Shown: positions 30,036 to 39,139, counted from the stretch's first letter. The stretch: DNA of 64,000 bases from Streptococcus canis (GCF_900636575.1 NZ_LR134293.1:381001-445000); one strand, 5' to 3'. Made by a program: numbers and translations. The notes: generated from the letters alone by a model not told the origin.

Positions 30036-33000
30036 TTAATATTGCTTTTTCCTATGTTGGTGTCTATAAAATAATAATGCTATGGTTGCTGTCAGGCTAC
30101 CAACTATAATGAAAATTTGACTTCCTCTTCCCCCAGACGATGGCAACTGATAAATCTTATGATTTTTAATCATGTAAGAGCCATCTTTTGACTTCAATTC
30201 ACCTTCAATCGGGTGTTTTACTTTTATATCACCATTGTTAGCAATGGCAACTTCCCATGGGTTTTCTGGAAGTGTATACCCTATTCTGGCCTTAATCTCG
30301 TAAAGATAATAGGTTTTGCCTTTTTGAAGGTATTTAAACTCTAGTCTACCGTTTGAATCTGTTGTCCCCGTTTCCCAAACTGTTTTCTTGTCCTCTTTAC
30401 GAAGTTCAAATTCAACACCTGCAAGTTTTTTCTGGCTGTTGTCAGCATCTACTTTAGTAAACGTGATTGGTACTGTTTTGACCTGAATCACTGGGTGCTT
30501 ATAAGGTAACTTCTGTTCACGGCCATCTGCCATATAATTAACCGAAGCATCTGAATTAGAAGGCAATCCACCTTTTCCAGAACTGGTTTGATTACCTGAA
30601 TAGTCCGTATCATTATCACCATTCACTGAATACGTTCCTTGCATATCCTTATATGCTTCATAAGCTTTATCAGATGCTTTGACATTGAAAGAAAGCGTAT
30701 AGGTATATTCATCATCAACCTTATAATCAGGTTTAAAAGTTAAAGTAACTTTACCTTTTGGTTGCATATCAGCTTTTGGAGTGAACAAGACTTTATCAAC
30801 AATGTCTTTCCCCTCATTAGTTATCTGCTTATCTTTAAATAGCGTTTGAACTTCTTTTGTAGACTTTGAAGTTCTAGTAACAAGTAAGTCAGGTTGTTGC
30901 TCATAGTAGTCCACATACCGGCTTAAGCTATCGGAAATCTCTAGCTGTGATATCTTACTGTCTTCAACAATTTTATTTAAGGTATCTTCTAATTGCTGAG
31001 TATCTGAAATACCATAGTAATGGTCTTTACCAGATAAATAGTTCAAAACAACAGGACTAGAACTAGCTGTATCGCTATTAATATCTTTTGAAACACCTAG
31101 AGAATAGAGGGAAAGGTTCGGATATTTTCGTTTAAATTCATCTATCGCAAGCTTACTACCTACTTGAGAATTAATAATATTATTCTCATCACTCGTTGTA
31201 CCATTCCCTGAACGATATTTATCTGTTCCAAAATAAAATGTCGGTACACCATCACTAATAAAAAGCATAATCTTTCGATGCCCATTATTAGCTACTTTTT
31301 GTAACATTTCATCAGCTTTTAATAATCCCGCATGATAATTAGTACCATTATTTGAAAGATAGGAAAGACTCTCCGAATCTAAGGTGGCTGAATTTTCCCA
31401 ATTTTTTAGTATATCAGCATCTTTACTGGTTTCAATACTTGGTTGATACATAATTGTATTCCAAGGAGTTCGCTCAAGCTTTTCGTCATAATATCTATGA
31501 GCCACACTTCCTTGAAATCCAACAACAGCAAGTTGATTTTGAGGATTAATATCTAAAAATTTCTGCAGAAGTCCTGTTGAGCCAAGTAAAGCATCTTTAA
31601 CAGCCTGATCTCTCCTCGTACCAGAGGATACGGATTCTTTCGAACGATAAGTGTAAGAAGTGAATCTGTCAGGTTGGTAGGTAGGACCAAAATATTCATC
31701 AAAATACACTGCACCAACACTTATCCAAGTCTGATAATACTGATCATATCGAGATTCCCAATATTTATATTTCTCTATTGACCCAATTCCTTCTCGCATA
31801 CTGCCAGACTTATCAACAATAAGAAGAATATCCAATGGTTGCTTTTTACCTGTCATATCCAAATAAAGACGATAAAGGTCCGAAGTGTCGTGCTGGCTAT
31901 CCGCATTATCAACTGTAGTATCAGGGTTATCCTGCTGAGTGCTTTGATTATCTCCTAAATAGTCAATCCGCTTATGGTGCTCCAATTCACTCTTGGGTTC
32001 TTCGATTGGGGCAGACCTCCTCATTCTAGCTGATCTGGGGGTCAAGGAGCGAAAAGGACGTGGCTGGTTTGCTACCGGTGTTGCTCCCATTGGTTTTAAA
32101 CCAAGCGGTTTTATTGAGCGGATATAAATGTTAATCGTGTTGCTATGGTCTTTAGCCGTGACTAGAGGCTCGACAGCGTATTCTCCAAACAAAATGTCTC
32201 GTATTTGTGGAACGCTGTCTTTAGTCGATTGGTAGTCAGTTTTTAAAACTTCGTATTGTTTGGAAATAAAATCCAAGAGATAAAACTGATCGTCCCAAGT
32301 GTAGAGATTGTCAATCGTTTTAACGATTTCAAAATCTTTAGAATCAAGCGAACTTTCCATTGAGGATAACTTTGGCTTTAAGATATTTACTGTGATTGGC
32401 TTGCTGTAAGGGGGCCTATCTTTCTGGTTGAGTTCAACAGCTCCATCAATGACTAATTCTCCATAAGAATCTAACGCAATTGATTGTTCTTCTTTTAGAT
32501 GAGCTGTACTAGCGATTAGGAGCTGATCCCCAAGCTGGCCTGTAAAAACAAGACTCTTAACTTTACCATCTGCTTCTTGTTTGACAGTAGGTCTTATTAT
32601 TTGAACGGTATCATTGGGATTTACGATACCTACTCTTACATTCGGGTTATTTATTTCGGTTGAAACACCTTCTAAAGATAAGCCATTCTTAAAAGTTAAG
32701 GTTGTTGTGACATCGTTTCTTTGGTTGGTAGAAGACTGGATTCTAATTATTTTGGCATCGATGATTGATAGCTCTTGCTTTCTCAATTCTAATGCCATAG
32801 TAGCGATAGCTTGAATTACGCTACGTTGATTATTATCTTCTTTGGATTCTGTATCCAAAGAAGCATCAAGCGTAGCATCTTGTTCAAAACCCGATTCTCT
32901 TTTAAGGGCTACTTTTAAGCTACTATTTTCTGACTCTAATTCTTGTTTCGTTGCGACTACCTGAGCTCCCTTGTCTTCTTGAATAACAGTCTCTTGAGGT

Positions 33001-33125
33001 TCTTTGGTATGTGTAAAAACCATCTGCAAGCCTAGTTGCCCTATAGGTAAAACTAACTGCGAAAAAATTAGGCTTATAACAACTATTAGCCTAACAACTC
33101 TATATAATCTATTTGGGGGTATCAT
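30036..33125 (-). CDS. Ancillary pilin/tip adhesin with VWA domain
   Basis: A 1029-aa surface protein. Signal/anchor segment at residues 8-35; a large N-terminal region (about 100-350); a von Willebrand A domain from about 430 with the metal-binding MIDAS sequence LLIVDKSGSM (near 435-443) and SDGVPTFYFG (near 630). A Cna-B/SpaA domain follows at about 880-985 (ITFTKVDADNSQKKLAGVEFEL; YEIKARIGYTLPENP). It ends with LPSSG, a hydrophobic helix and HQHRKKQY. VWA ancillary pilins such as GBS104 and pneumococcal RrgA sit at the pilus tip and bind host matrix. FctX of FCT-1 islands is another possible relative. First gene of the pilus operon. Confidence 0.87.
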   Translation of the reverse strand: MIPPNRLYRVVRLIVVISLIFSQLVLPIGQLGLQMVFTHTKEPQETVIQEDKGAQVVATKQELESENSSLKVALKRESGFEQDATLDASLDTESKEDNNQRSVIQAIATMALELRKQELSIIDAKIIRIQSSTNQRNDVTTTLTFKNGLSLEGVSTEINNPNVRVGIVNPNDTVQIIRPTVKQEADGKVKSLVFTGQLGDQLLIASTAHLKEEQSIALDSYGELVIDGAVELNQKDRPPYSKPITVNILKPKLSSMESSLDSKDFEIVKTIDNLYTWDDQFYLLDFISKQYEVLKTDYQSTKDSVPQIRDILFGEYAVEPLVTAKDHSNTINIYIRSIKPLGLKPMGATPVANQPRPFRSLTPRSARMRRSAPIEEPKSELEHHKRIDYLGDNQSTQQDNPDTTVDNADSQHDTSDLYRLYLDMTGKKQPLDILLIVDKSGSMREGIGSIEKYKYWESRYDQYYQTWISVGAVYFDEYFGPTYQPDRFTSYTYRSKESVSSGTRRDQAVKDALLGSTGLLQKFLDINPQNQLAVVGFQGSVAHRYYDEKLERTPWNTIMYQPSIETSKDADILKNWENSATLDSESLSYLSNNGTNYHAGLLKADEMLQKVANNGHRKIMLFISDGVPTFYFGTDKYRSGNGTTSDENNIINSQVGSKLAIDEFKRKYPNLSLYSLGVSKDINSDTASSSPVVLNYLSGKDHYYGISDTQQLEDTLNKIVEDSKISQLEISDSLSRYVDYYEQQPDLLVTRTSKSTKEVQTLFKDKQITNEGKDIVDKVLFTPKADMQPKGKVTLTFKPDYKVDDEYTYTLSFNVKASDKAYEAYKDMQGTYSVNGDNDTDYSGNQTSSGKGGLPSNSDASVNYMADGREQKLPYKHPVIQVKTVPITFTKVDADNSQKKLAGVEFELRKEDKKTVWETGTTDSNGRLEFKYLQKGKTYYLYEIKARIGYTLPENPWEVAIANNGDIKVKHPIEGELKSKDGSYMIKNHKIYQLPSSGGRGSQIFIIVGSLTATIALLFYRHQHRKKQY

Positions 33126-33183
33126 GCTCTCTCTATCCTTAATAAAATCAGTAACAGATTATCTGTTATCTATACAATCATTC

Positions 33184-33240
33184 ATTATACCCTCTTGTTC
33201 GTTTAATTTTCATTACCCCTCTAATACAAATCGGTTTGTA
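33184..33240 (-). promoter_or_regulatory. Pilus operon promoter and candidate regulator site
   Basis: Reverse-strand -10 TATAAT (33184-33189) has no good -35, as expected for an activator-dependent promoter. The palindrome TACAAATCGGTTTGTA (33225-33240, 6-bp arms) lies about 36 bp upstream of the -10. It is the best candidate site for the divergent AraC-type regulator. The rest of the 33126-33504 gap is AT-rich and holds the regulator's own promoter (TATAAT at 33351-33356). Confidence 0.55.
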
Positions 33241-33504
33241 CATATATTTTTGTATTTATCATTTAGTCTGTTTATTATTAAGTTTAAATGCATAGGTAAA
33301 TTGCCATTGTTAAAAAAATCACTTAACTTTATTTACTAAATGACTAATAGTATAATTAGTAAGAGAGAGATGATGGAGAGAGTTGCGCTATTGCTACGTT
33401 TTTTAGTGTGCCTAAAAATCAGTTGTTTTCATCATTGATATTACTTATAACTTTTATAGTCCTAAAAGAGTTGTACATTTAATGATGAAAGCAGGTTTAT
33501 CAAA

Positions 33505-34716
33505 ATGGTTACATTCGATTTTAAATATGTTCAAACATTGCATAACTTATCTCAACTGCCTATTTCAGTCATGTCGCTGGATAAGGAACTGATTCAGGTC
33601 TATGGTAATGAAGACTATTTATTGCCTTACCATCAAATATTGAAGCGTCTGGTTATCCCTCATGATGCCGAAGACATCAGTTTTTATGAGGGACTTTTTG
33701 AAGAGTCCTTTTTGATTTTTCCGATTCGACAACAGATTGTCGTTATTGGACCTTTTTACCCTTATTCCCTTGATAAGGCCTACCATGAAAAATTGGCAGA
33801 TCAGTTTTTAGAGCTCTTTTCTGAACGCACTAAAGAAGAGCTTATAACTTATATGGGGCTTGTGCCATTTTTTCCAATTAACAATATGCGCAGCCTTTTG
33901 ATAACTATTGATGCCTTTTTTAATACTCAGTTTGAGATTACTTGCCAGCAAGTTATTAATCAATTGTCGGAGCATTCGAAACAGATTGTGGCAGATTCTA
34001 AGCTTATTCATCAGCTCAAACATGAAAACAAACCTACTTTTCAGTTGCCTACTATGTTAGAACATCTTAATCATATTATCAGTCTCGTCAGGTTAGGCAA
34101 TCCACAATTGCTCCAGCAAGAAATCAATCGTATTCCCCTATCCACTGTGACGTCCTCTTCGATTCCAGCACTGAGGGCTGAAAAAAATCTGTCTGTTATT
34201 TATTTCACCAGATTATTAGAGTTAAGCTTTGAGGAAAACACTGATGTCGCCAAGAATTACACTCTTGTGAAACATTATATGGCCTTGAATGAAGAAGCTC
34301 GAGATTTAATCGACGTTTTAAGGATTCGTTGCGCTGCTATTATCAGTTTTTCCGAATCTATAGTCAATAAAAGCATTTCTGATAAGCGTCAAATGTATAA
34401 CAGTGTCCTCCATTATGTAGATAGTCACCTTTATTCCAAGCTCAAGGTCTCTGATATTGCTAGTCACTTATATGTATCAGAGTCTCATTTACGTTCTGTT
34501 TTCAAAAAATACTCTGATATTTCCTTGCAAAGCCATATTCTCAAGGCTAAGATTCAAGAAGCACAGCTGCTCTTGCAAAGAGGGATGCCTGTCGGAGAGG
34601 TGGCTAAAGTTTTGCATTTCTACGACACCACGCATTTCCTCAAGACATTTAAAAAATACACAGGCATGTCATCCAACGAGTATCTCGCCAAATACCGTGA
34701 CACTGCTCCAAAATGA
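33505..34716 (+). CDS. AraC-type regulator of the pilus island (MsmR-like)
   Basis: A 403-aa regulator with a C-terminal double helix-turn-helix of the AraC family: SDIASHLYVSESHLRSVFKK at about 313-333 and GEVAKVLHFYDTTHFLKTFKK at about 364-385. The N-terminal 300 residues form a sensor region like that of the 'YSIRK-targeted surface antigen' regulators, to which MsmR of FCT-3/4 islands belongs. It is divergent from the VWA pilin gene. No RofA/Nra gene is present at this site, which is unusual for the FCT region. It has a long AT-rich leader (about 140 nt) and only a weak ribosome site (GCAGG). Confidence 0.85.
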   Translation: MVTFDFKYVQTLHNLSQLPISVMSLDKELIQVYGNEDYLLPYHQILKRLVIPHDAEDISFYEGLFEESFLIFPIRQQIVVIGPFYPYSLDKAYHEKLADQFLELFSERTKEELITYMGLVPFFPINNMRSLLITIDAFFNTQFEITCQQVINQLSEHSKQIVADSKLIHQLKHENKPTFQLPTMLEHLNHIISLVRLGNPQLLQQEINRIPLSTVTSSSIPALRAEKNLSVIYFTRLLELSFEENTDVAKNYTLVKHYMALNEEARDLIDVLRIRCAAIISFSESIVNKSISDKRQMYNSVLHYVDSHLYSKLKVSDIASHLYVSESHLRSVFKKYSDISLQSHILKAKIQEAQLLLQRGMPVGEVAKVLHFYDTTHFLKTFKKYTGMSSNEYLAKYRDTAPK

Positions 34717-34782
34717 TTTCCTTGTGCAATTGTTCAGGCCAATCATCTGAGTTAGACAGCTAACCTCACAAACCTTTCAATG

Positions 34783-34808
34783 CCCCTTCTCGCTCAGGCG
34801 GGAAGGGG
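34783..34808 (+). terminator. Hairpin after the AraC-type gene
   Basis: CCCCTTC / GAAGGGG with an inner CGC/GCG pairing. There is no T run, so it may be a weak terminator or transcript-end protector. Confidence 0.4.
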
Positions 34809-34894
34809 TTCAATTCCCTGTTAGAATCGCTGGCGCTGCTAAGGCGTCAAAGCAAAATTTTCAGGTCATTCCCCCTCTCGAAGTGAGGCCTTTA

Positions 34895-34903
34895 TGCTAT
34901 AAT
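34895..34903 (+). promoter_or_regulatory. hslO promoter (extended -10)
   Basis: TGCTATAAT, an extended -10 box. Its last base is only 8 nt from the hslO ATG, so the transcript would begin at or next to the start codon. Confidence 0.6.
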
Positions 34904-34910
34904 ATGAGTT

Positions 34911-35783
34911 ATGGATAACATTATTAAATCAATTTCTCAATCAGGTGCTTTTAGGGCTTATGTTCTTGATAGCACTGAAACAGTTAAAGCGGCTCAGGAA
35001 AAACACAATACCCTGTCATCATCAACAGTGGCCCTTGGTCGTACCTTGATTGCTAATCAACTATTAGCGGCCAACCAAAAAGGCGACAGCAAAATCACCG
35101 TCAAAGTGATTGGTGATTCTTCCTTTGGACACATTATTTCTGTGGCAGATACCAAAGGGCATGTGAAAGGTTACATTCAAAATACTGGTGTCGACATCAA
35201 AAAAACAGCAACAGGTGAAGTCCTTGTTGGACCTTTTATGGGAAATGGTCATTTTGTGACCATCATCGACTATGGCACAGGTAACCCTTACACCTCAACA
35301 ACTCCTCTTATTACTGGGGAAATTGGTGAGGACTTTGCCTATTATTTGACCGAATCAGAGCAAATACCATCTGCTGTTGGGCTTAATGTGCTGCTCGATG
35401 AGAATGATAAGGTCAAAGTTGCTGGCGGTTTTATGGTGCAGGTGCTACCAGGCGCTTCTGAGGAAGAGATTGCTCGCTATGAAAAACGTCTACAAGAAAT
35501 GCCTGCTATTTCTCAACTGCTAACTTCCGAAAATCATGTGGATGCTCTTTTGGAGGCCATCTATGGAGACGAGCCTTACAAACGTCTCTCCGAAGAACCT
35601 CTGAGTTTTCAGTGTGACTGTTCTAGAGAGCGCTTTGAGACAGCCTTAATGACCTTGCCTAAAGCAGATTTGCAGGCCATGATTGATGAAGATAAAGGTG
35701 CTGAGATTGTTTGCCAATTCTGCGGCACCAAGTACCAATTTAACGAAAATGATTTGGAGGTCCTCATCAATGACAAAGCTTAA
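34911..35783 (+). CDS. hslO: Hsp33 redox-regulated chaperone
   Basis: Cytosolic chaperone (290 aa) switched on by oxidation and heat. The C-terminal zinc/redox switch has four cysteines as CDC (near 235) and CQFC (near 269). The N-terminal [19 protein letters not shown] and [23 protein letters not shown] are typical. Length is normal. There is no ribosome site before the ATG, and the -10 box lies 8 nt upstream, so the message may be leaderless. Its end overlaps dusB by 14 bp. Confidence 0.96.
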   Translation: MDNIIKSISQSGAFRAYVLDSTETVKAAQEKHNTLSSSTVALGRTLIANQLLAANQKGDSKITVKVIGDSSFGHIISVADTKGHVKGYIQNTGVDIKKTATGEVLVGPFMGNGHFVTIIDYGTGNPYTSTTPLITGEIGEDFAYYLTESEQIPSAVGLNVLLDENDKVKVAGGFMVQVLPGASEEEIARYEKRLQEMPAISQLLTSENHVDALLEAIYGDEPYKRLSEEPLSFQCDCSRERFETALMTLPKADLQAMIDEDKGAEIVCQFCGTKYQFNENDLEVLINDKA

Positions 35784-36747
35784 TTCTTCCTTTATGATTG
35801 GTGATGTGGAAATCCCTCACCGCACCGTACTTGCTCCCATGGCGGGAGTGACCAATTCTGCCTTTCGTACCATCGCCAAAGAATTTGGTGCTGGTTTAGT
35901 GGTTATGGAAATGATTTCCGAAAAAGGGCTTCTCTACAATAACGAAAAGACCCTCCACATGCTCCACATTGACGAGAATGAGCACCCTATGTCCATTCAA
36001 TTATTTGGTGGTGATGCGGAAGGATTGAAACGTGCCGCTGATTTCATTCAAACCAACACTAAGGCCGATATTGTTGATATTAATATGGGCTGCCCTGTTA
36101 ATAAGGTTGTCAAAAACGAGGCTGGTGCGAAATGGCTGCGTGACCCGGATAAGATTTACCACATTGTCAAGGAAGTCACTTCTGTTTTAGACATTCCACT
36201 GACTGTCAAAATGCGTACAGGCTGGGCGGATAGTTCGCTTGCTGTTGAAAATGCCCTTGCGGCTGAAGCAGCCGGTGTCTCTGCTCTTGCCATGCACGGC
36301 CGCACCCGTGAACAAATGTATACAGGAACCTGCGACCATGACACACTGGCTCGAGTTTCTAAAGCTATTACCAAGATTCCTTTTATTGGAAATGGGGACG
36401 TGCGTTCCGTTCAAGACGCCAAATTTATGATTGAAGAAATCGGTGTGGATGCCGTGATGATTGGCCGCGCAGCCATGAACAATCCTTACCTTTTCACTCA
36501 GATCAATCATTTCTTTGAGACTGGGCAAGAATTGCCTGATCTTCCCTTTGCCAAAAAACTAGACATCGCCGAAGATCACCTCAAACGCTTGATTAACCTC
36601 AAAGGTGAAACCATTGCTGTTCGGGAATTCCGTGGCTTAGCGCCACACTATCTTCGTGGAACAGCTGGTGCTGCCAAGGTTCGTGGTGCTGTTTCACGCG
36701 CTGAGACTCTAGCTGAGGTTGAAGCGATTTTTGCACAAGTACGCTAA
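35770..36747 (+). CDS. dusB: tRNA-dihydrouridine synthase B
   Basis: FMN-dependent enzyme (325 aa) that reduces uridines in the tRNA D-loop. The catalytic cysteine is in [19 protein letters not shown] (near residue 105); [17 protein letters not shown] and GNGDV form the FMN-binding barrel. The open frame extends upstream into hslO, but ATG 35770 with GGAGG nine bases upstream gives the standard [26 protein letters not shown]... start. The hslO-dus pairing is conserved in streptococci. Confidence 0.95.
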   Translation: MTKLNSSFMIGDVEIPHRTVLAPMAGVTNSAFRTIAKEFGAGLVVMEMISEKGLLYNNEKTLHMLHIDENEHPMSIQLFGGDAEGLKRAADFIQTNTKADIVDINMGCPVNKVVKNEAGAKWLRDPDKIYHIVKEVTSVLDIPLTVKMRTGWADSSLAVENALAAEAAGVSALAMHGRTREQMYTGTCDHDTLARVSKAITKIPFIGNGDVRSVQDAKFMIEEIGVDAVMIGRAAMNNPYLFTQINHFFETGQELPDLPFAKKLDIAEDHLKRLINLKGETIAVREFRGLAPHYLRGTAGAAKVRGAVSRAETLAEVEAIFAQVR

Positions 36748-36766
36748 ACACATTAGAAGGAGACAC

Positions 36767-37408
36767 ATGTTGATTGTACTAGCAGGAACAATTGGTGCTG
36801 GCAAGAGTTCTCTTGCTGCGGCACTTGGAGAGCATTTGGGGACTGAAGTCTTTTACGAAGCGGTTGACAACAATCCCGTACTTGACCTTTATTACCAAGA
36901 CCCTAAAAAATACGCCTTTTTACTTCAAATTTTCTTTTTAAATAAACGGTTTAAATCCATCAAAGAGGCTTATCAGGCTGACAATAATATCCTCGACCGT
37001 TCCATTTTTGAAGACGAACTCTTTTTAAAACTCAACTACAAAAATGGGAATGTCACTAAGACAGAACTCGAAATCTACCAAGAATTACTCGCAAATATGC
37101 TTGAGGAGCTAGAGGGCATGCCTAAGAAACGCCCTGACCTTCTCATTTATATTGATGTATCCTTTGATAAAATGCTTGAACGCATTGAAAAACGCGGCCG
37201 AAGTTTTGAACAGGTTGATGATAATCCTGACTTAGAATACTACTACCATCAAGTACATGGTGAATACCCAACCTGGTACGAAGACTACAAGATCTCTCCC
37301 AAAATGAAAATTGATGGCAACTCTCTTGACTTCGTTCAAAATCCAGATGACTTAGCAACCGTGTTACAACTGGTTGATGATAAACTCAAAGCCTTAGGTT
37401 TGTTGTAG
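36767..37408 (+). CDS. Deoxyadenosine/deoxycytidine kinase family protein
   Basis: Salvage deoxynucleoside kinase (213 aa). P-loop GTIGAGKSS at residues 7-15, the catalytic EAVDNNPVLDLYYQDP segment, DRSIFEDELF (DRS motif) and the lid RIEKRGR are all intact. It is 19 bp after dusB, with AAGGAG four bases before ATG 36767. The open frame starting at 36719 overlaps dusB and is not used. Confidence 0.92.
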   Translation: MLIVLAGTIGAGKSSLAAALGEHLGTEVFYEAVDNNPVLDLYYQDPKKYAFLLQIFFLNKRFKSIKEAYQADNNILDRSIFEDELFLKLNYKNGNVTKTELEIYQELLANMLEELEGMPKKRPDLLIYIDVSFDKMLERIEKRGRSFEQVDDNPDLEYYYHQVHGEYPTWYEDYKISPKMKIDGNSLDFVQNPDDLATVLQLVDDKLKALGLL

Positions 37409-37489
37409 TCGTTTTCGGCCAAAGACTTGAATCACATCTAGGGTCGTTACAGCATGTCTAATTCCGCTGACTATCTAGAATAATCATGA

Positions 37490-37618
37490 CCACCCGTTAG
37501 ACGGGTGGTTTGTACACCGCCTATAAGGCGATAATTTCCAGCGGCGTCTAAAGACGCTCGCTGAACTTCGTTCAGGTTATGCTTTCGTTACTTGACTGAT
37601 GCCCGTAATAACGGGCTT
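37490..37618. repeat. Stack of five perfect small hairpins at the IS200 3' end
   Basis: Within 129 bp: ACCACCCGTTAGACGGGTGGT (21 bp total, given as arms ACCACCCGT/ACGGGTGGT), CGCCTATAAGGCG, GCGTCTAAAGACGC, TGAACTTCGTTCA and GCCCGTAATAACGGGC. They lie between the tnpA stop and the presumed element end. Confidence 0.75.
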
Positions 37619-38092
37619 TTATCGTGTTCTAAATCCACCATCTGAAAACGGATCTTCGTATTCTTTTACACTCAATTTATCAAGAGATATGTCATTCCTC
37701 TCTTGCTCACGTATGTATTTCGCTACCGTTTTTTCGTTCAATCCAACTGTACTGACGTAGTATCCCCTCGCCCAAAACTTGCGATTTCCGTATTTATACT
37801 TTAATTTCGCATGTTTATCAAATATCATAAGAGCACTCTTACTCTTCAGATAGCCCATAAAATCGGAAATCGCAACTTTTGGTGGTATTAACACTAACAT
37901 ATGAACATGATCTGGCATCATGTGTCCTTCAATTATCTCCACGCCTTTATACTGACATAGATGTCGAAAAATCTCAATTAAATCTTTTCTTATTGTGTAG
38001 TAGATAGATTTTCGACGATACTTTGGTGTAAAGACAATATGATATTTGCACATCCACTTGGTATGTGATAGACTGTAACTGGTTTTAGCCAT
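37619..38092 (-). CDS. tnpA: IS200-type Y1 transposase TnpA
   Basis: A 157-aa single-strand DNA transposase. The HUH metal motif is HVH in MMPDHVHMLVLIPP (near residue 64), and the catalytic tyrosine is in the YYVSTVGLNEKTVAKYI helix near residue 125. Length and order match IS200 TnpA. ATG 38092 has AAAGGAGG eight bases upstream and a TATAAT box about 40 bp before it. No TnpB is present. The gene appears intact. Confidence 0.94.
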   Translation of the reverse strand: MAKTSYSLSHTKWMCKYHIVFTPKYRRKSIYYTIRKDLIEIFRHLCQYKGVEIIEGHMMPDHVHMLVLIPPKVAISDFMGYLKSKSALMIFDKHAKLKYKYGNRKFWARGYYVSTVGLNEKTVAKYIREQERNDISLDKLSVKEYEDPFSDGGFRTR

Positions 38093-38238
38093 TTATTTTT
38101 CCTCCTTTGTCTAACCTGAACAATTAGATTATACTAAGAAAAATAAATGGAAGCTATAAGCCTTATCAGCCACCAGCTTAGCTGGTGGTTTTCTTATTTT
38201 TCTCTTCGAGAAAAACTGGCTTGAAGCCATAATAAAAA

Positions 38239-38270
38239 TAAGACCATTTAGCATTACCTAAATGGTCTTA
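38239..38270 (-). terminator. Terminator of the small-peptide transcript
   Basis: Perfect 13-bp stem TAAGACCATTTAG / CTAAATGGTCTTA with a 6-base loop, followed on the reverse strand by TTTTTATT. Confidence 0.85.
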
Positions 38271-38419
38271 TACGTGTAAGGGTATCACAAAATACGCGCT
38301 GTATGGTGTCCACCTAGATATATCATCTATGCGGACAAACAACTCAAATAGCCATAGCCTCATAGATACAAACGTAACGTTCACCGTGTTTGTACCCATA
38401 TTTCCCATGTCTACAAACA

Positions 38420-38482
38420 CTATCTAAAGAAGCTATAGTAATAACGATTAATCATCGTGTAAGTTGTGCTATTTAATACCAT
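38420..38482 (-). CDS. Candidate 20-aa peptide gene with consensus promoter
   Basis: ATG 38482 follows AGGAGGT by six bases and encodes MVLNSTTYTMINRYYYSFFR, then TAG. It has a full sigma-A promoter 40-68 bp upstream and a strong terminator 150 bp after its stop, so a transcript of about 280 nt is predicted. Downstream of the peptide the RNA can form GTGTTTGTA/TACAAACAC and ATCTATG/CATAGAT hairpins. A 46-codon frame at 38268-38408 (MGNMGTNTVNVTF...) lies in the same transcript but lacks a good ribosome site. I do not recognise the peptide. It could be a leader peptide, a signalling or toxic peptide, or an sRNA with an incidental frame. Confidence 0.5.
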   Translation of the reverse strand: MVLNSTTYTMINRYYYSFFR

Positions 38483-38521
38483 ATCAGCACCTCCTGTTTT
38501 CTTCCATTTTAATTGTTTAAC

Positions 38522-38550
38522 ATTCTAACTCTCTTTCTAAACACTGTCAA
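38522..38550 (-). promoter_or_regulatory. Consensus sigma-A promoter of the small-peptide gene
   Basis: Reverse-strand TTGACA (38545-38550), exactly 17 bp, TAGAAT (38522-38527). Predicted start about 38515. It is one of the best promoters in the window. The 38551-38716 stretch above it is AT-rich with no gene. Confidence 0.8.
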
Positions 38551-38716
38551 GGTTTTTGTTATTAATGGAATTTTCGATTTCTTAATAATATTCTGACAAG
38601 TTGAAAAAGTAGTTGAACCTGCTAAATAACAGGATTTTTAAGACAAATTGTTAGGAAAAAATACTCACAGTGGAACTGCGTGCAAGACATTTCCTAAATC
38701 ACTCGGCTACTACTGC

Positions 38717-39112
38717 TTAAAAAGGCAAGTCCTCCTCTTCCAAGACCAAATCCACCAAGTCACTGGCCACATTATTTTCTCGCATTGCACGCTGAGCACG
38801 ACTTTCTAATAACTGAAAGGACTGACATAGCACTTCCGTCACATAATGCACTTGCCCATCTTTATCATATTTGCGGGTTCTAAGCTCGCCATCAATAGAC
38901 ATCAAACTACCTTTACTGGCATAAGAAACCAGAGTTTCTGCCAACTTTCCCCAGACAACAACAGAAATAAAATCAGCTTCTCGCTCTCCTGAAGCATTCT
39001 TGAACCTCCGATTAACAGCCAAAGATAGACGCGCCACATGCTTATCCGTAGCTGTTTTTACCAATTCAGGTTTAGCCACCAAACGACCAATCATGATTAC
39101 TTTATTATACAT
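38717..39112 (-). CDS. ssbB: Competence-type single-strand DNA-binding protein SsbB
   Basis: A 131-aa SSB with one OB fold (YNKVIMIGRLVAKPELVKT; READFISVVVWGKLAETL) and a short tail ending in EEEDLPF, the acidic partner-binding tip. Streptococcal SsbB of this length protects incoming single-stranded DNA in transformation; the housekeeping SSB is longer. A ComX box TACGAATA lies about 20 bp upstream of the start, and GGAGG precedes the ATG, supporting the late-competence assignment. Confidence 0.94.
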   Translation of the reverse strand: MYNKVIMIGRLVAKPELVKTATDKHVARLSLAVNRRFKNASGEREADFISVVVWGKLAETLVSYASKGSLMSIDGELRTRKYDKDGQVHYVTEVLCQSFQLLESRAQRAMRENNVASDLVDLVLEEEDLPF

Positions 39113-39131
39113 ACTGACCTCCTTATCTTAT

Positions 39132-39139
39132 TATTCGTA
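39132..39139 (-). promoter_or_regulatory. ComX (SigX) cin-box of ssbB
   Basis: Reverse-strand TACGAATA, an exact match to the combox recognised by the competence sigma factor ComX, preceded by a T tract. Confidence 0.9.

Larger units (their letters stand above)
37487..38198 (-). mobile_element. IS200/IS605-family insertion sequence (IS200 type, ~710 bp)
   Basis: A single Y1 transposase gene is flanked by terminal hairpins instead of inverted repeats, as in IS200: CCACCAGC/GCTGGTGG at 38170-38188 (5' side of tnpA) and ACCACCCGT/ACGGGTGGT at 37490-37510 (3' side). The estimated length matches IS200. Exact ends and target site cannot be fixed without an empty site. It lies between the deoxynucleoside kinase and ssbB genes. 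Confidence 0.8.

Noticed and set aside
34800..34835. T-arm-like sequence GGTTCAATTCC suggesting a tRNA
   Set aside because: No acceptor, D or anticodon stems can be drawn around it; it is better explained as part of the hairpin after the AraC-type gene.
37490..37618. Possible CRISPR or REP array
   Set aside because: The hairpins differ in sequence and are not a regular repeat-spacer series; they belong to the IS200 end.
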